A stretch of 43,544 nt of DNA from Oceanotoga teriensis (GTDB lineage: Bacteria; Thermotogota; Thermotogae; Petrotogales; Petrotogaceae), in assembly GCF_003148465.1 (NCBI RefSeq), contig NZ_QGGI01000019.1, positions 1-43,544 on the forward strand, read 5' to 3'. Positions 32,532 to 42,217 of the stretch are shown here, piece after piece (positions within the stretch are counted from its first letter, which is position 1; each line of letters starts with the position of its first letter). The translations under genes were made by a program, and so were the position numbers. The notes under the pieces are model-generated. The model saw only the letters and a program-made list of their open reading frames with translations, did no database searches and was not told where the DNA came from.

Positions 32532-34673
32532 ATGAATATAAAAACAAGAATTATAGATATAATGATTTTTCTTCATGATTTAAAAACACCTATAACAATA
32601 GCTGAAATATCAAAAAAATTTAATGTGAGTAAAAGAACTATAAGATATGATTTGGAAGAAATAAAAATTCTCTCAAAAAAATATGATTTTGCTCTAATAT
32701 CTAAACAAGGTGTTGGTATTTATATAAAAAATAAAAATTCATTAAATAAATTCATTAAAAATTTTGATGATAAAAATCTATCTATAGAAAAAACAGATAG
32801 AGTGTTTTTAATACTATTCAAACTATTTCAAACTTTTGAACCAATAAAAATAAACGATCTTGAAGAAATTACTAAAGTAAGCAAATCAACTATATCCAAT
32901 GATCTTGATGTAGTTGAATATTGGTTGAGGAATAAAAAAATAAATCTTATAAGAAAACAAAATTTTGGAATTTTAATCGATGGTGAAGAAAATGATATAA
33001 GACATGCTTTTACTTCTTTGATATATGAAACTGGAAAAACTGAAAAAATAATAAAACTTTTAAACAATTTAAATAAAGATTATATAAAAGAAAAATTTTT
33101 TAAAAATGATACTCTGAATTTTTTTAATGAATTAATAAATGGGATTGATATATTTGAAGTTGAATATATAATTAAAAAATACATAAAAAAATATAAATTT
33201 GATATATCATTCGATGATTATGCGAGTTTAATAATACATTTATGTTTTTCTATAAAAAGAATAAAGAATGGGAAAATAATAAAATATGAAAATTCTATGA
33301 TAAATGATTTAATAACAAAAAAAGAACTTGAAATAATAAATAAAATTTCTGATGATTCTGAAAATTTTTTTGAAATATCTATACCTCAAGAAGAAAGATT
33401 TTTTTTAGCTTTTCATCTTTTAGGTGCAAAAAAAGATATAATTCCTTTAAATAAAGATGGAGTAAATGAAGATTTTTTATTTCTTGCAAAAGAAATGTGT
33501 AAAATTGTTGATGATTATTTTAAAATAAATTTAATACATGATAATGAATTAATAAAAGGACTCGCCATACATTTGATGGCCGCAGCAAATAGAATAAAGT
33601 TTAATTTACCACTTCATAATCCATTATTACCGGAAATAAAAAACAAATATTCAGAAATATATGAAGCTTCTATTATAGCCTCAAAGATTTTTATGGCTTA
33701 TTTAAACAAAAATGTAGAAGAAAATGAAATTGGTTATATAGCTTTACATTTTGGTGCTTCAATAGAAAAAAATTACAAAAATGAAGGTAATTTTCTTAAA
33801 GTGATTTTAGTCTGTTCAAGTGGTATAGGAACAACAAATATATTAAAATCAAGGCTTTTAAATGAATTTAATAATATAAAAATAATAAATACTGTTCCAG
33901 TGAGAGAGATAAATAAATATTATAAACAAGATATTGACTTAATTTTATCTACATTTGATATACATGAAAATAATTTTCCAAATTTAAAAGTATCTCCTTT
34001 ACTTTCAAATGAAGACATATCAAAAATTCGATCTATAATTATAAAACGAAAAAATATGTTAAATATAAGAAAGAAAAATATAAGTTTCAATGAAAAAATA
34101 AGTAAAAATGATCTTTTAAAAATACTAAAGAATAATATAGATGATGAAAATACTTATATTAAAATAAAAAATATAATAAAAGAAGAAAATTATAATAAAA
34201 CTAATAATGATGAATTAACCCTTAAAAATCTTTTAAATATAAAATTAATAAAAAAAATAAATACCATAAAAGATTGGGAAGATGCCGTATTCAAATCTGG
34301 AGAATTGCTTTTAAAAGAAGAATTTATAGTAAAAGAATATATACAAAAATGTATAAAAATAATAAAAGAAAATGGTCCTTATTCTGTTATATCAAAACAT
34401 GTGGCTTTAATACATGCTTCATCAAAAGATGGAGTGTTAAAACCTGGAATTTCTATGTTGATAATAAAAAACGGAGTCAAATTTAATTCAAAAAATGACC
34501 CCGTTAAAATTGTCTTTACTTTTTGTACAAAAGATAAAAATGAAGATTTAAAAGCTATAACAGATATTTTAAAACTTTTAAATGACAAAAATTTTATAAA
34601 TCATATGATATCTTTTAAAAATACTAATGAAATATTAAAGTATATACAAAATTACGATTATACTAAAAATTAA
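32532..34673 (+). CDS. PTS-regulated activator, LicR/MtlR type (HTH, two PRDs, EIIB, EIIA)
   Basis: 713 residues. N-terminal winged HTH pair (about 15-130; AEISKKFNVSKRTIRYDLEEI and KSTISNDLDVVEYWL). Two PRDs carry the expected paired histidines (SLIIHLCFSIKRI with FFLAFHLLGAKK; GLAIHLMAAANRI with YIALHFGASIEK). An EIIB-like domain has C428 (VCSSGIGTTNILKSRLL) and an EIIA domain has H628 (HVALIHASSKDG). It lies at the end of the PTS/transketolase operon and probably activates it when EIIA/EIIB are unphosphorylated. Its TAA is shared, as TTAA, with the stop of the convergent MATE gene. Confidence 0.9.
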   Translation: MNIKTRIIDIMIFLHDLKTPITIAEISKKFNVSKRTIRYDLEEIKILSKKYDFALISKQGVGIYIKNKNSLNKFIKNFDDKNLSIEKTDRVFLILFKLFQTFEPIKINDLEEITKVSKSTISNDLDVVEYWLRNKKINLIRKQNFGILIDGEENDIRHAFTSLIYETGKTEKIIKLLNNLNKDYIKEKFFKNDTLNFFNELINGIDIFEVEYIIKKYIKKYKFDISFDDYASLIIHLCFSIKRIKNGKIIKYENSMINDLITKKELEIINKISDDSENFFEISIPQEERFFLAFHLLGAKKDIIPLNKDGVNEDFLFLAKEMCKIVDDYFKINLIHDNELIKGLAIHLMAAANRIKFNLPLHNPLLPEIKNKYSEIYEASIIASKIFMAYLNKNVEENEIGYIALHFGASIEKNYKNEGNFLKVILVCSSGIGTTNILKSRLLNEFNNIKIINTVPVREINKYYKQDIDLILSTFDIHENNFPNLKVSPLLSNEDISKIRSIIIKRKNMLNIRKKNISFNEKISKNDLLKILKNNIDDENTYIKIKNIIKEENYNKTNNDELTLKNLLNIKLIKKINTIKDWEDAVFKSGELLLKEEFIVKEYIQKCIKIIKENGPYSVISKHVALIHASSKDGVLKPGISMLIIKNGVKFNSKNDPVKIVFTFCTKDKNEDLKAITDILKLLNDKNFINHMISFKNTNEILKYIQNYDYTKN

Positions 34674-36052
34674 TCCTGATCATACACAGGAGATTTTTCA
34701 ACAACTCTTCTCTCCCATTTTCCAAAGAAAAAGAATAAAAATCCCATTATAGTAGTTAAAAAGTTACTCAAAACCATAGCATACCAAACTCCTGTAGAAC
34801 CAAGATCTGTAAAATTTTGGAATATTATTATCATAGGTATTCTGAATATCCAAAGTCTTCCCATAGAAATCATCATAGAATACAATGTATGACCAGATCC
34901 TTGAAATGTTCCATTTAAAAGATCATTCATACCTACAAGGAATAATGAAAGAGCCATTAATTTCATATACTCAGTACCTTCAATAACAGTTGGAAGATCT
35001 TGTTCTAAAGGTAAAAATATTTTTAAAGCATTTTCGGCATATATAAACAAAATAATACCCAAAGTCATAGATATAGTAAATGAATACAATGCAGCTGTTT
35101 TGAAAGCTTTTTTTACCCTATCTATTTGATCTGCACCTATATTTTGACCTATTATAGAAACTATAGCACCACCAATAGCCATTCCAGGCATAAAAACCAT
35201 AGAATTTATTCTATTAGCTACACTGTATGCAGCAAGAGTAGTATTTCCATAAGTAACTATAAAACTGTTCAATATTATAAAACCAAGAGATTCCATAGAA
35301 GTCCCTATAGTTGAGGGTAATCCTATTTTAAATATTTTAATAACCTTATCCATTCTCAATTTTAAATTACATTTTTTTATATATATACCATCTTTTTTTC
35401 TAAATAGAAGAGGATAAATTAAAATCAAAAATACTCCTTGAGAAATTACAGAAGCTATAGCCGCACCGATTATACCCATTCTAAAATTGATTATAAAAAG
35501 TGGATCAAGAATCATATTTAAAACAACACCCAAAGAACTTATTATCATAGGCGTAAGAGTATTTCCTTCTGATGTTTTAACAGAATTAAAAACCATATAA
35601 GTATAAGATACAGGTGTACTCAAAAACATTATCCTCAAATAAGTCAATGATTTATCATATAATTCTCCAGTTGCACCCATCCATCTCAAGACATATGGTG
35701 AAACAATTATACCTATAATAGTCATAACAATAGAAAAAACTATAGTGAGAGAAAATATCTGTCCAGCTATTAATCGAGCATTATCTTTATCTCTTAGTCC
35801 ATTGTATTGAGACATCAATGAAGTTCCAGCTGAAGATATTCCTATACCTATAGTTATAACAAAAAATAAAACCGGCCAAACAAATGAAGCGGCCGCCACC
35901 TCCAATGAACCAATCTTGCCTACCCAATAAGTGTCTGTCAAATTGTAAAGGGTTTGACTCAAATTTGATAATAGTAATGGAATTGCCATTTTTAAAAGGG
36001 CTTTTTTTATATCCCCATGAAGTATCATATCTCTTTTCTTTTCATAATCCAT
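34670..36052 (-). CDS. MATE-family multidrug efflux transporter
   Basis: About 460 residues and twelve TM segments. MATE hallmarks are MAIPLLLSNLSQTLYNLTDTYWVGKIG at the N-terminus, AAASFVWPVLFF, and the second-half counterpart GLPSTIGTSMESLGFIILNSFIV with AYSVANRINSMVFMPGMAIGGA. The ATG at 36052 is preferred over an in-frame start 10 codons earlier because GGATGGTG lies 7 nt before it. It exports cationic compounds by Na+ or H+ antiport. Not evidently operonic with neighbours. Confidence 0.92.
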   Translation of the reverse strand: MDYEKKRDMILHGDIKKALLKMAIPLLLSNLSQTLYNLTDTYWVGKIGSLEVAAASFVWPVLFFVITIGIGISSAGTSLMSQYNGLRDKDNARLIAGQIFSLTIVFSIVMTIIGIIVSPYVLRWMGATGELYDKSLTYLRIMFLSTPVSYTYMVFNSVKTSEGNTLTPMIISSLGVVLNMILDPLFIINFRMGIIGAAIASVISQGVFLILIYPLLFRKKDGIYIKKCNLKLRMDKVIKIFKIGLPSTIGTSMESLGFIILNSFIVTYGNTTLAAYSVANRINSMVFMPGMAIGGAIVSIIGQNIGADQIDRVKKAFKTAALYSFTISMTLGIILFIYAENALKIFLPLEQDLPTVIEGTEYMKLMALSLFLVGMNDLLNGTFQGSGHTLYSMMISMGRLWIFRIPMIIIFQNFTDLGSTGVWYAMVLSNFLTTIMGFLFFFFGKWERRVVEKSPVYDQD

Positions 36053-36128
36053 GATAATACACCATCCATATTTTGTTAGCATTCCATACTATTATATCTC
36101 ATAATATTCAATTTTTTTCATAATATTT

Positions 36129-36938
36129 TTATAAATCTAATATTTTCAAAGTGTTTTTTATCTCCTTTTTAATATCTTCACTCTCCCACTCATTTCTATA
36201 GTTTAAACATCTACATATATAATTTTTCTCACCATCTTTAAATTCTCTTCTATAATGAACATGTCCCATTATAATATACTTTATATTATTATTATCCTCG
36301 ATTATTGGCAATAGTTTATCTGTACCAAGAAAACCGTTAAAATACTTCCATAAATCATTATATTCTACTTTAAATGCAGGATGCGTTATCATATGAGTTA
36401 CAAGTATTATTTTTTTATTTTTATATTTACTTATTTGTTCTTTTAATTTTTCTATAAATTCTATGTTTTTAATTTTATCAAGTTTTCCCCATTTAATATA
36501 CTGACTATCTTTCCATGTTCTTCCCATATACATTTTCATTTCAAGTTGTTCATCAGAAAAACTATTATCTGCAAAAGAATAATCATACCATAAAACATCC
36601 CCTATAACTACATATTCTTCATTTAGTTCATAAGGATTATCACAAAGATTTCCTTCAAAGGTTTTTAATTTTTCATATATATTATATGTTTCAAGTTCTT
36701 TATTTTTTATATTCCAAAGATCATGATTACCAGGTACAAAAAGAACTTTCGATTTTGATAATTCTTCTATTTTTCTCAAAACTTCGATCGTTGTATTATA
36801 ATTCTCAGAAATATCTCCAGCTATTATGAGAACTTCTACCTCTTTTTCTTTTAAATAATCGCTTAATATTTCTTCTATTTTTTCATCTTCTTTATTACTG
36901 ATATCAACATGAATATCTGAAATTATTCCAATTTTCAT
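36129..36938 (-). CDS. Calcineurin-like metallophosphoesterase
   Basis: 269 residues. All five metal-binding blocks are visible: SDIHVD (D8, H10), AGDIS, PGNHDLW, LVTHMITHP and GHVHYRR. Together they define a binuclear phosphoesterase. The substrate is unknown; short stand-alone members act on phosphomonoesters, cyclic nucleotides or nucleotides. It lies only 3 nt from the end of oppF, so it is the promoter-distal gene of the oligopeptide operon, though a functional link is not obvious. Confidence 0.88.
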   Translation of the reverse strand: MKIGIISDIHVDISNKEDEKIEEILSDYLKEKEVEVLIIAGDISENYNTTIEVLRKIEELSKSKVLFVPGNHDLWNIKNKELETYNIYEKLKTFEGNLCDNPYELNEEYVVIGDVLWYDYSFADNSFSDEQLEMKMYMGRTWKDSQYIKWGKLDKIKNIEFIEKLKEQISKYKNKKIILVTHMITHPAFKVEYNDLWKYFNGFLGTDKLLPIIEDNNNIKYIIMGHVHYRREFKDGEKNYICRCLNYRNEWESEDIKKEIKNTLKILDL

Positions 36939-36941
36939 AAA

Positions 36942-37898
36942 TTACCTCCCAAAAAGATGACATTTTACTGTATGATTTTTTTCCAAATTTATTTCATCAG
37001 GATCATTTTTTTTACAAATATCCATAGCATAGGGACATCTCGAATAAAAATCACATCCTATATCACTATTATACTTCGGAATATCTCCTTTTATAATTAT
37101 TCTATTATTCTTTCTATTTATTTTTGGAACTGAAGATATTAAAACTTTTGTATAAGGATGAGCAGGCATTTTCATTATATTTTCTACATCCCCTGTCTCA
37201 ATTATCTTTCCCATATACATAACCGATATTCTATCGCTCAAATAACTGACTACATTCAAATCATGAGAAATAAATAAATAAGTCAAGTTATAATTACTTT
37301 GTAAATCTTTTAAAAGATTCAATATTTGTGCTTGTATTGAAACATCCAATGAAGAAACTGGTTCATCTGCAACTATTAACTTTGGATTCAATATTAAAGC
37401 ACTCAATATACTTATTCTCTGTCTTTGTCCACCAGATAATTCATGAGGATATCTTTTAAGATGTTCTTTACCAAGTCCAACATCTTCCAATCTATCATTT
37501 AAATATTCATTAGAAGTTTTATCATATATTCCATGTATTTTTAAAGGTTCTTCAAGTATCCATTTTATAGTCTTTTTGGGATTTATTGATCCTGATGAAT
37601 CTTGAAAAATCATTTGAACTTCTTTTCTATAATTTTTTAATCTTTTATTTTTTATATCATTTATTCTTTCATTTTTATATAAGATATCTCCTGAATCTTC
37701 TTTTAAAAGTCTTGTTATTATATTTCCAGTAGTTGTTTTACCGCAACCGGATTCTCCAACAAGTCCATAAACTTCTCCAGTTTTTATTTTTAAATCTACA
37801 CCCTTTAAAACATTTATTTTTTTATTTTTTTTAAATAAAGAATTATTTCTATTAATAAAACTTTTCTTCAATCCCTTTATTTCAACTATACTATCCAT
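36942..37898 (-). CDS. oppF: Oligopeptide ABC transporter ATP-binding protein
   Basis: 318 residues. Walker A GESGCGKTT, signature LSGGQRQRISIL, Walker B LIVADEPVSSLDVSIQAQ and H-loop ISHDLNVV. The C-terminal oligopeptide-family extension contains the cysteine cluster CDFYSRCPYAMDIC...VKCH, a region that binds an iron-sulfur cluster or metal in relatives. It overlaps oppD by 8 nt. Confidence 0.92.
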   Translation of the reverse strand: MDSIVEIKGLKKSFINRNNSLFKKNKKINVLKGVDLKIKTGEVYGLVGESGCGKTTTGNIITRLLKEDSGDILYKNERINDIKNKRLKNYRKEVQMIFQDSSGSINPKKTIKWILEEPLKIHGIYDKTSNEYLNDRLEDVGLGKEHLKRYPHELSGGQRQRISILSALILNPKLIVADEPVSSLDVSIQAQILNLLKDLQSNYNLTYLFISHDLNVVSYLSDRISVMYMGKIIETGDVENIMKMPAHPYTKVLISSVPKINRKNNRIIIKGDIPKYNSDIGCDFYSRCPYAMDICKKNDPDEINLEKNHTVKCHLFGR

Positions 37899-38859
37899 TA
37901 TTTATCACCTTATGACATTTCACATAATGTTCTTCATTAATCTTAAATTCTTTTGGGTTTTCAATTTTACAAATATCCATAACAAAATCACATCTATCCT
38001 TGAATGGACAACCCTCAATCTTTGAGTTTATATCAGGAACTTTTCCTTTTATATTATAAAGTTTCTTACCCCTTAAATCATCAGAAGGCAAACATTTTAA
38101 AAGTCCCTCAGTATAGGGATGTTTAGGATTATTTATTATTTCTTTTTTGCTTCCCTTTTCTATTATTTCCCCAAAATACATAACAACTACAGAATCACAT
38201 ATCTCATCTATAACGCCTATATCATGAGATACAAATAAAATAGAAGATTCCCTACTTTTATTTATATTTTTTAATAAATCTATTATTTGAGCTTGTATTG
38301 TAACATCTAATGCTGTTGTAGGTTCATCAGCTATTATTAAATCAGGTTGATTAGCAATTGCAATTGCTATGATAACTCTTTGTCTTTGTCCACCGGATAA
38401 TTCATGAGGATATTTATTATAAGAACTTTCAACATCTGGTATTCCCGTACTTTTTAATAGATTTAATGTTTCTTCTTTTAAAGTCTTTTTATCTATAATT
38501 CTATGTTGAACTATATTTTCTTCTATTTGTTTTCCTATTTTCATAAGAGGATTCAAAGATACCATTGGTTCTTGAAAGATCATAGAAATTTTTTCACCCA
38601 TCATTTTTATTCTTTCTTTATTTTTTAAAGATAATAAGTTTTTATTATCAAATATCAACTTACCAGAAGTTATTACAGCATTATCAGGTAAAAGTCCTAT
38701 TATAGAAAGAGAGGTTATGCTCTTACCACATCCCGATTCACCAACAATTCCAAGTATTTCACCTTTTTTTATTTTAAAACTTATATTTTTAACAGCCGAA
38801 CTCAAATAATTTTTATTTTTAAATCCTATTGAAATATTCTCTAAACTCAATAATTCCAT
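37891..38859 (-). CDS. oppD: Oligopeptide ABC transporter ATP-binding protein
   Basis: 322 residues. Walker A GESGCGKSI, signature LSGGQRQRVIIA, Walker B LIIADEPTTALDVTIQAQ and H-loop VSHDIGVID. C-terminal cysteines CPFKDRCDFVMDIC...VKCH match the family. It ends with TAG (37893-37891) inside the coding start of oppF, confirming that UAG terminates in this host. It starts 4 nt after oppC. Confidence 0.92.
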   Translation of the reverse strand: MELLSLENISIGFKNKNYLSSAVKNISFKIKKGEILGIVGESGCGKSITSLSIIGLLPDNAVITSGKLIFDNKNLLSLKNKERIKMMGEKISMIFQEPMVSLNPLMKIGKQIEENIVQHRIIDKKTLKEETLNLLKSTGIPDVESSYNKYPHELSGGQRQRVIIAIAIANQPDLIIADEPTTALDVTIQAQIIDLLKNINKSRESSILFVSHDIGVIDEICDSVVVMYFGEIIEKGSKKEIINNPKHPYTEGLLKCLPSDDLRGKKLYNIKGKVPDINSKIEGCPFKDRCDFVMDICKIENPKEFKINEEHYVKCHKVINNG

Positions 38860-38863
38860 AAAA

Positions 38864-39667
38864 TCACTTCTTCCTTTTGTCTTGAAGATCTCTCAATCCA
38901 TCTCCGAGAAAATTAAACCCTAAAACAGTTAAAGATATCATCAATCCTGGAGCAATAGCATACCATGGAGATATAGTTATAAATATTTGTGATTCATTAA
39001 GCATCCTACCCCAACTTGGATATGGCGGTTGAACTCCAAGTCCAAGATAACTCAAACCAGCTTCGGAAAGTATAGCACTGGAAAAACCTAATGATCCTGC
39101 AACAAGTATTGGAGAAAGTATATTTGGAAGTATATGAAAAAATATTATTCTTAAACTACCTGCACCTTTTATTTTTGCATTCTTCACATATTCAAAATTT
39201 TTATGTTGAATAACACCACTTCTTGTTATACGAGCAAAACTTGGTATAGACATAATCCCTATCGCAATTATGGTATTTTTTATTCCCACTCCAAAAATCG
39301 ATACAAACATCAAAGCGAATAATATACCAGGAAAAGCAAGCATCGCATCCATAAATCTCATAATTATTTCATCAAATATCCCACCTAAATATCCAGATAA
39401 CGCTCCTATAAAAACTCCAAATACGAGACCTATTGCAACAGATACAAATCCAACAAATAAAGCTGTTTGTGTACCAACCATTATTCTACTCAATATATCT
39501 CTACCAAAATTATCAGTTCCAAGTATATTTTCAAATGATGGTGAAGAAAATCTTTTAGTCACATTCATTTGAGTTATATCATGCGGAGTATAAAAAAAAC
39601 TCAAAACACCTATTAAAACTATAAAAGAAATTATAATTATTCCTATCATTAAATTTATATTCTTCAT
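38864..39667 (-). CDS. oppC: Oligopeptide ABC transporter permease
   Basis: 267 residues, six TM segments. The N-terminal HDITQMNVTKRFSSPS...LGTDNFGRDILSRIMVG is a typical OppC/DppC signature. The ATPase-docking region is YVKNAKIKGAGSLRIIFFHILPN. GGTGAT just upstream is the RBS. Confidence 0.93.
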   Translation of the reverse strand: MKNINLMIGIIIISFIVLIGVLSFFYTPHDITQMNVTKRFSSPSFENILGTDNFGRDILSRIMVGTQTALFVGFVSVAIGLVFGVFIGALSGYLGGIFDEIIMRFMDAMLAFPGILFALMFVSIFGVGIKNTIIAIGIMSIPSFARITRSGVIQHKNFEYVKNAKIKGAGSLRIIFFHILPNILSPILVAGSLGFSSAILSEAGLSYLGLGVQPPYPSWGRMLNESQIFITISPWYAIAPGLMISLTVLGFNFLGDGLRDLQDKRKK

Positions 39668-39675
39668 CTAATCAC

Positions 39676-40611
39676 CTATTTTGTTTTTACTCTTGGATCT
39701 ATCAACACATAGAGTATATCTATCATAAAATTTATAAAAACGACTATAAAAGCTAAATACAATACAAGTCCTTGTACTAAAGGAATATCTCTTGTTGAAA
39801 TTGCATTTATCAAAAGTCTTCCTATTCCAGGTAAAGAAAAAACTTGTTCTATAATTATGCTTCCACCAAGTATATTACCTATTATCATTCCCAAAATGGT
39901 TATAACAGGAATGAGGGCATTTCTTAAATTATGCTTCAGTAAAACTTTATTAGCCTGTATTCCTTTAGAATATGCTGTTAAAGTATAAGGTTTGTTCATT
40001 TCTTCAATAATAGTATTTTTTGTATATCTTGTTATAACAGCTATCGAAGGTATAGATATAGCTAATGAAGGTAAAAAAAGAGCTTTAAAAGCTTCAAAAG
40101 GATTTTGTGACCATGGAACATATCCTCCCGTTGAAAATATTCTAAAAATGAGACCAAACAAAAAAATAAGTATTATACCAATCCAAAAAGAAGGTATTGA
40201 CATTAAAAACTGAGTTATAAAAGATATAAAAGTTCCAATAAATTTATTATTATTCTTTGCACTTATTATTCCAAGAGGTACACCTATTAAAATTATTATT
40301 ATTATAGACATAAAAGCCATTGAAAAAGTTACTGGTACTCTATCTTTTATCATCTGTAGAACAGGTTTTTCATACCTTATAGATTTTCCAAGATCTCCTT
40401 TAAAAAGAGATTCCAGCCAGTTTATATATCTGACTGGAAATGGGGAATCAAGATCCAATTCACTCTTTAAAGCTTGAATTTGTGCCTCATCGGCATCCAT
40501 GCCTAACTTTGAAAGTATGGGGTCGCCAGGTATAATTTCAAAAACAGAAAAAGTTATAAGGGTTATGAATAATATGGTTATAATCATAGATAATATTTTT
40601 TTAAAAAACAT
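39676..40611 (-). CDS. oppB: Oligopeptide ABC transporter permease
   Basis: 311 residues, six TM segments. Typical OppB/DppB features are the N-terminal FEIIPGDPILSKLGMDADEAQ, PVRYINWLESLFKGDLGKSIRYEKPV, the docking loop AYSKGIQANKVLLKHNLRNALIPVIT and GSIIIEQVFSLPGIGRLLINAI. GAGG before the ATG overlaps the stop of the binding-protein gene. Confidence 0.93.
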   Translation of the reverse strand: MFFKKILSMIITILFITLITFSVFEIIPGDPILSKLGMDADEAQIQALKSELDLDSPFPVRYINWLESLFKGDLGKSIRYEKPVLQMIKDRVPVTFSMAFMSIIIIILIGVPLGIISAKNNNKFIGTFISFITQFLMSIPSFWIGIILIFLFGLIFRIFSTGGYVPWSQNPFEAFKALFLPSLAISIPSIAVITRYTKNTIIEEMNKPYTLTAYSKGIQANKVLLKHNLRNALIPVITILGMIIGNILGGSIIIEQVFSLPGIGRLLINAISTRDIPLVQGLVLYLAFIVVFINFMIDILYVLIDPRVKTK

Positions 40612-40620
40612 TTAAATACC

Positions 40621-42087
40621 TCATTTTTCGTAATATAATTTTGAAATATCTTGAACATACAGTGGATACATAGTATATCCTTTTATTTCTTTATAAGTCA
40701 CTACTGTAAGTTGAGGATCCATTATATAAACAGCTGCTGCATCTTCTGTTAAAATTATCTGTGCTTGCTTATAAAGTGCTGCTCTTATATCTTCATTTGT
40801 TTCAGATATAGCTTTATTTATTATTTCATCATATTCTAAGTTCTCATAATTATAAAAATTTTTTGGATAATCACTTAAATATCTTCTCAATATATCATAT
40901 GGGCTTAACTTACCTGTAAGACCTATTATCGTCATATCATAATTTCTTTTTGAATAAACTTCATCCAACCATACACCCCATTCAACCTGTTTTATTTCTA
41001 CATTAACTCCAATTTTTTTAAGTTGTTCTGCTATAACTTGAGCTGTATCTACATGAAATTTATAATTTGATGGAACTGTTATTGTAGTAGTAAATCCATC
41101 AGAGTATCCTGCATCTTTTAAAAGTTGTTTAGCCTTATTTAAATCAGTTTTATAATAATCTTCGAGTCCTTCTTCATAATATTCTTTCATTATAGGAGAC
41201 ATATTAGAACCTAGTTTAGTTCCATTACCATTTGCAACCAATTGAATTATTTCATCCTTATCAATGGCATAATTTATAGCTTGTCTCACTCTTTTATCAT
41301 CAAAAGGTTTGACTTTATTATTCATAGTCATTAGTTGTACCATATTCTGTTCACCTTTTATTACATTATATCTATCTTTTAACATTTCAGCTTGAATATC
41401 ATTTATCCTTGGATACATTCTTATATCTCCAGAAAGAAAACTCAATAAAGATGTTTGTTCATCAGGAATTATTTTAAAAACAACATTATCTATATGAGCT
41501 TTTTCTCCCCAATAATCCGCAAATTTTTTTAATACAAGTTTTTGACCTGGTACATATTCTACAAAAGAATATGGTCCTGTACCTATTGGATTATCATTCA
41601 ATAAATTAACCTTCTTAGGTACAATTGCAGCTACAAATTTAACTAAAAAATCAGAATTTCTTGTATTTAATCTGACTTTAATAGTTTGAGAATCTGGTGA
41701 ATCTATGCTTTCAACATACTTTTGAAAATCAGAAGATAAAGCAGAATCTTTATCATTACCTTTAAGTCTGTTTAAAGAATATAAAACATCTTCTACTGTT
41801 ACTATTTCACCATTATGAAACTTAATATTTTTTCTCAATTTAAAAGTATATTCTAATCCATCATCGCTTACAGTATAAGATTCAGCAACAGCCGGTATAA
41901 CTTTACCATCCGGGCTTGGTTTTAAAAGGCCTTCAAAAACATTAAACATCATTTCATATGTTCCCGAAGCTGCAGCTTTATGTGGGTCAAGAAAATCTGG
42001 ATCTTGTGGAACTCTTATAACTATATTCGATGAAAAAGAAAAAATCATTATACTCAAAACCGATATAAATAAAAATACTTTTTTCAT
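40621..42087 (-). CDS. Oligopeptide/nickel-type ABC transporter substrate-binding protein (family 5)
   Basis: About 488 residues. The ATG at 42087 gives signal peptide MKKVFLFISVLSIMIFSFSS with no lipobox cysteine; an in-frame GTG 12 nt upstream lies inside the RBS. Family-5 motifs are PDFLDPHKAAASGTYEMMFNVFEGLL, VAESYTVSDDGLEYTFKLRKNIKFHNGE and NPIGTGPYSFVEYVPGQKLVLKK. It is first in an operon with oppBCDF. Ligand may be peptides or an oligosaccharide, since Thermotogota use family-5 systems for sugars too. Confidence 0.9.
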   Translation of the reverse strand: MKKVFLFISVLSIMIFSFSSNIVIRVPQDPDFLDPHKAAASGTYEMMFNVFEGLLKPSPDGKVIPAVAESYTVSDDGLEYTFKLRKNIKFHNGEIVTVEDVLYSLNRLKGNDKDSALSSDFQKYVESIDSPDSQTIKVRLNTRNSDFLVKFVAAIVPKKVNLLNDNPIGTGPYSFVEYVPGQKLVLKKFADYWGEKAHIDNVVFKIIPDEQTSLLSFLSGDIRMYPRINDIQAEMLKDRYNVIKGEQNMVQLMTMNNKVKPFDDKRVRQAINYAIDKDEIIQLVANGNGTKLGSNMSPIMKEYYEEGLEDYYKTDLNKAKQLLKDAGYSDGFTTTITVPSNYKFHVDTAQVIAEQLKKIGVNVEIKQVEWGVWLDEVYSKRNYDMTIIGLTGKLSPYDILRRYLSDYPKNFYNYENLEYDEIINKAISETNEDIRAALYKQAQIILTEDAAAVYIMDPQLTVVTYKEIKGYTMYPLYVQDISKLYYEK

Positions 42088-42176
42088 ATCATAATCCACT
42101 CCTTTTTATTTTCAATTCATAAAAATTATATTTCTTGATTATTTTTCTTTTTTTTAGAAATATTAAATTATATAAA

Positions 42177-42210
42177 AAAAATAGACTTATCAAACGATAA
42201 GTCTATTTTT
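42177..42210. terminator. Hairpin terminator after the antiporter gene
   Basis: A perfect 11-bp stem (42181-42191 with 42196-42206) with AAAC loop, extended by A residues on the left and T residues on the right. On the minus strand it ends the antiporter transcript just upstream of the opp operon. Confidence 0.9.
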
Positions 42211-42217
42211 ATTATCT

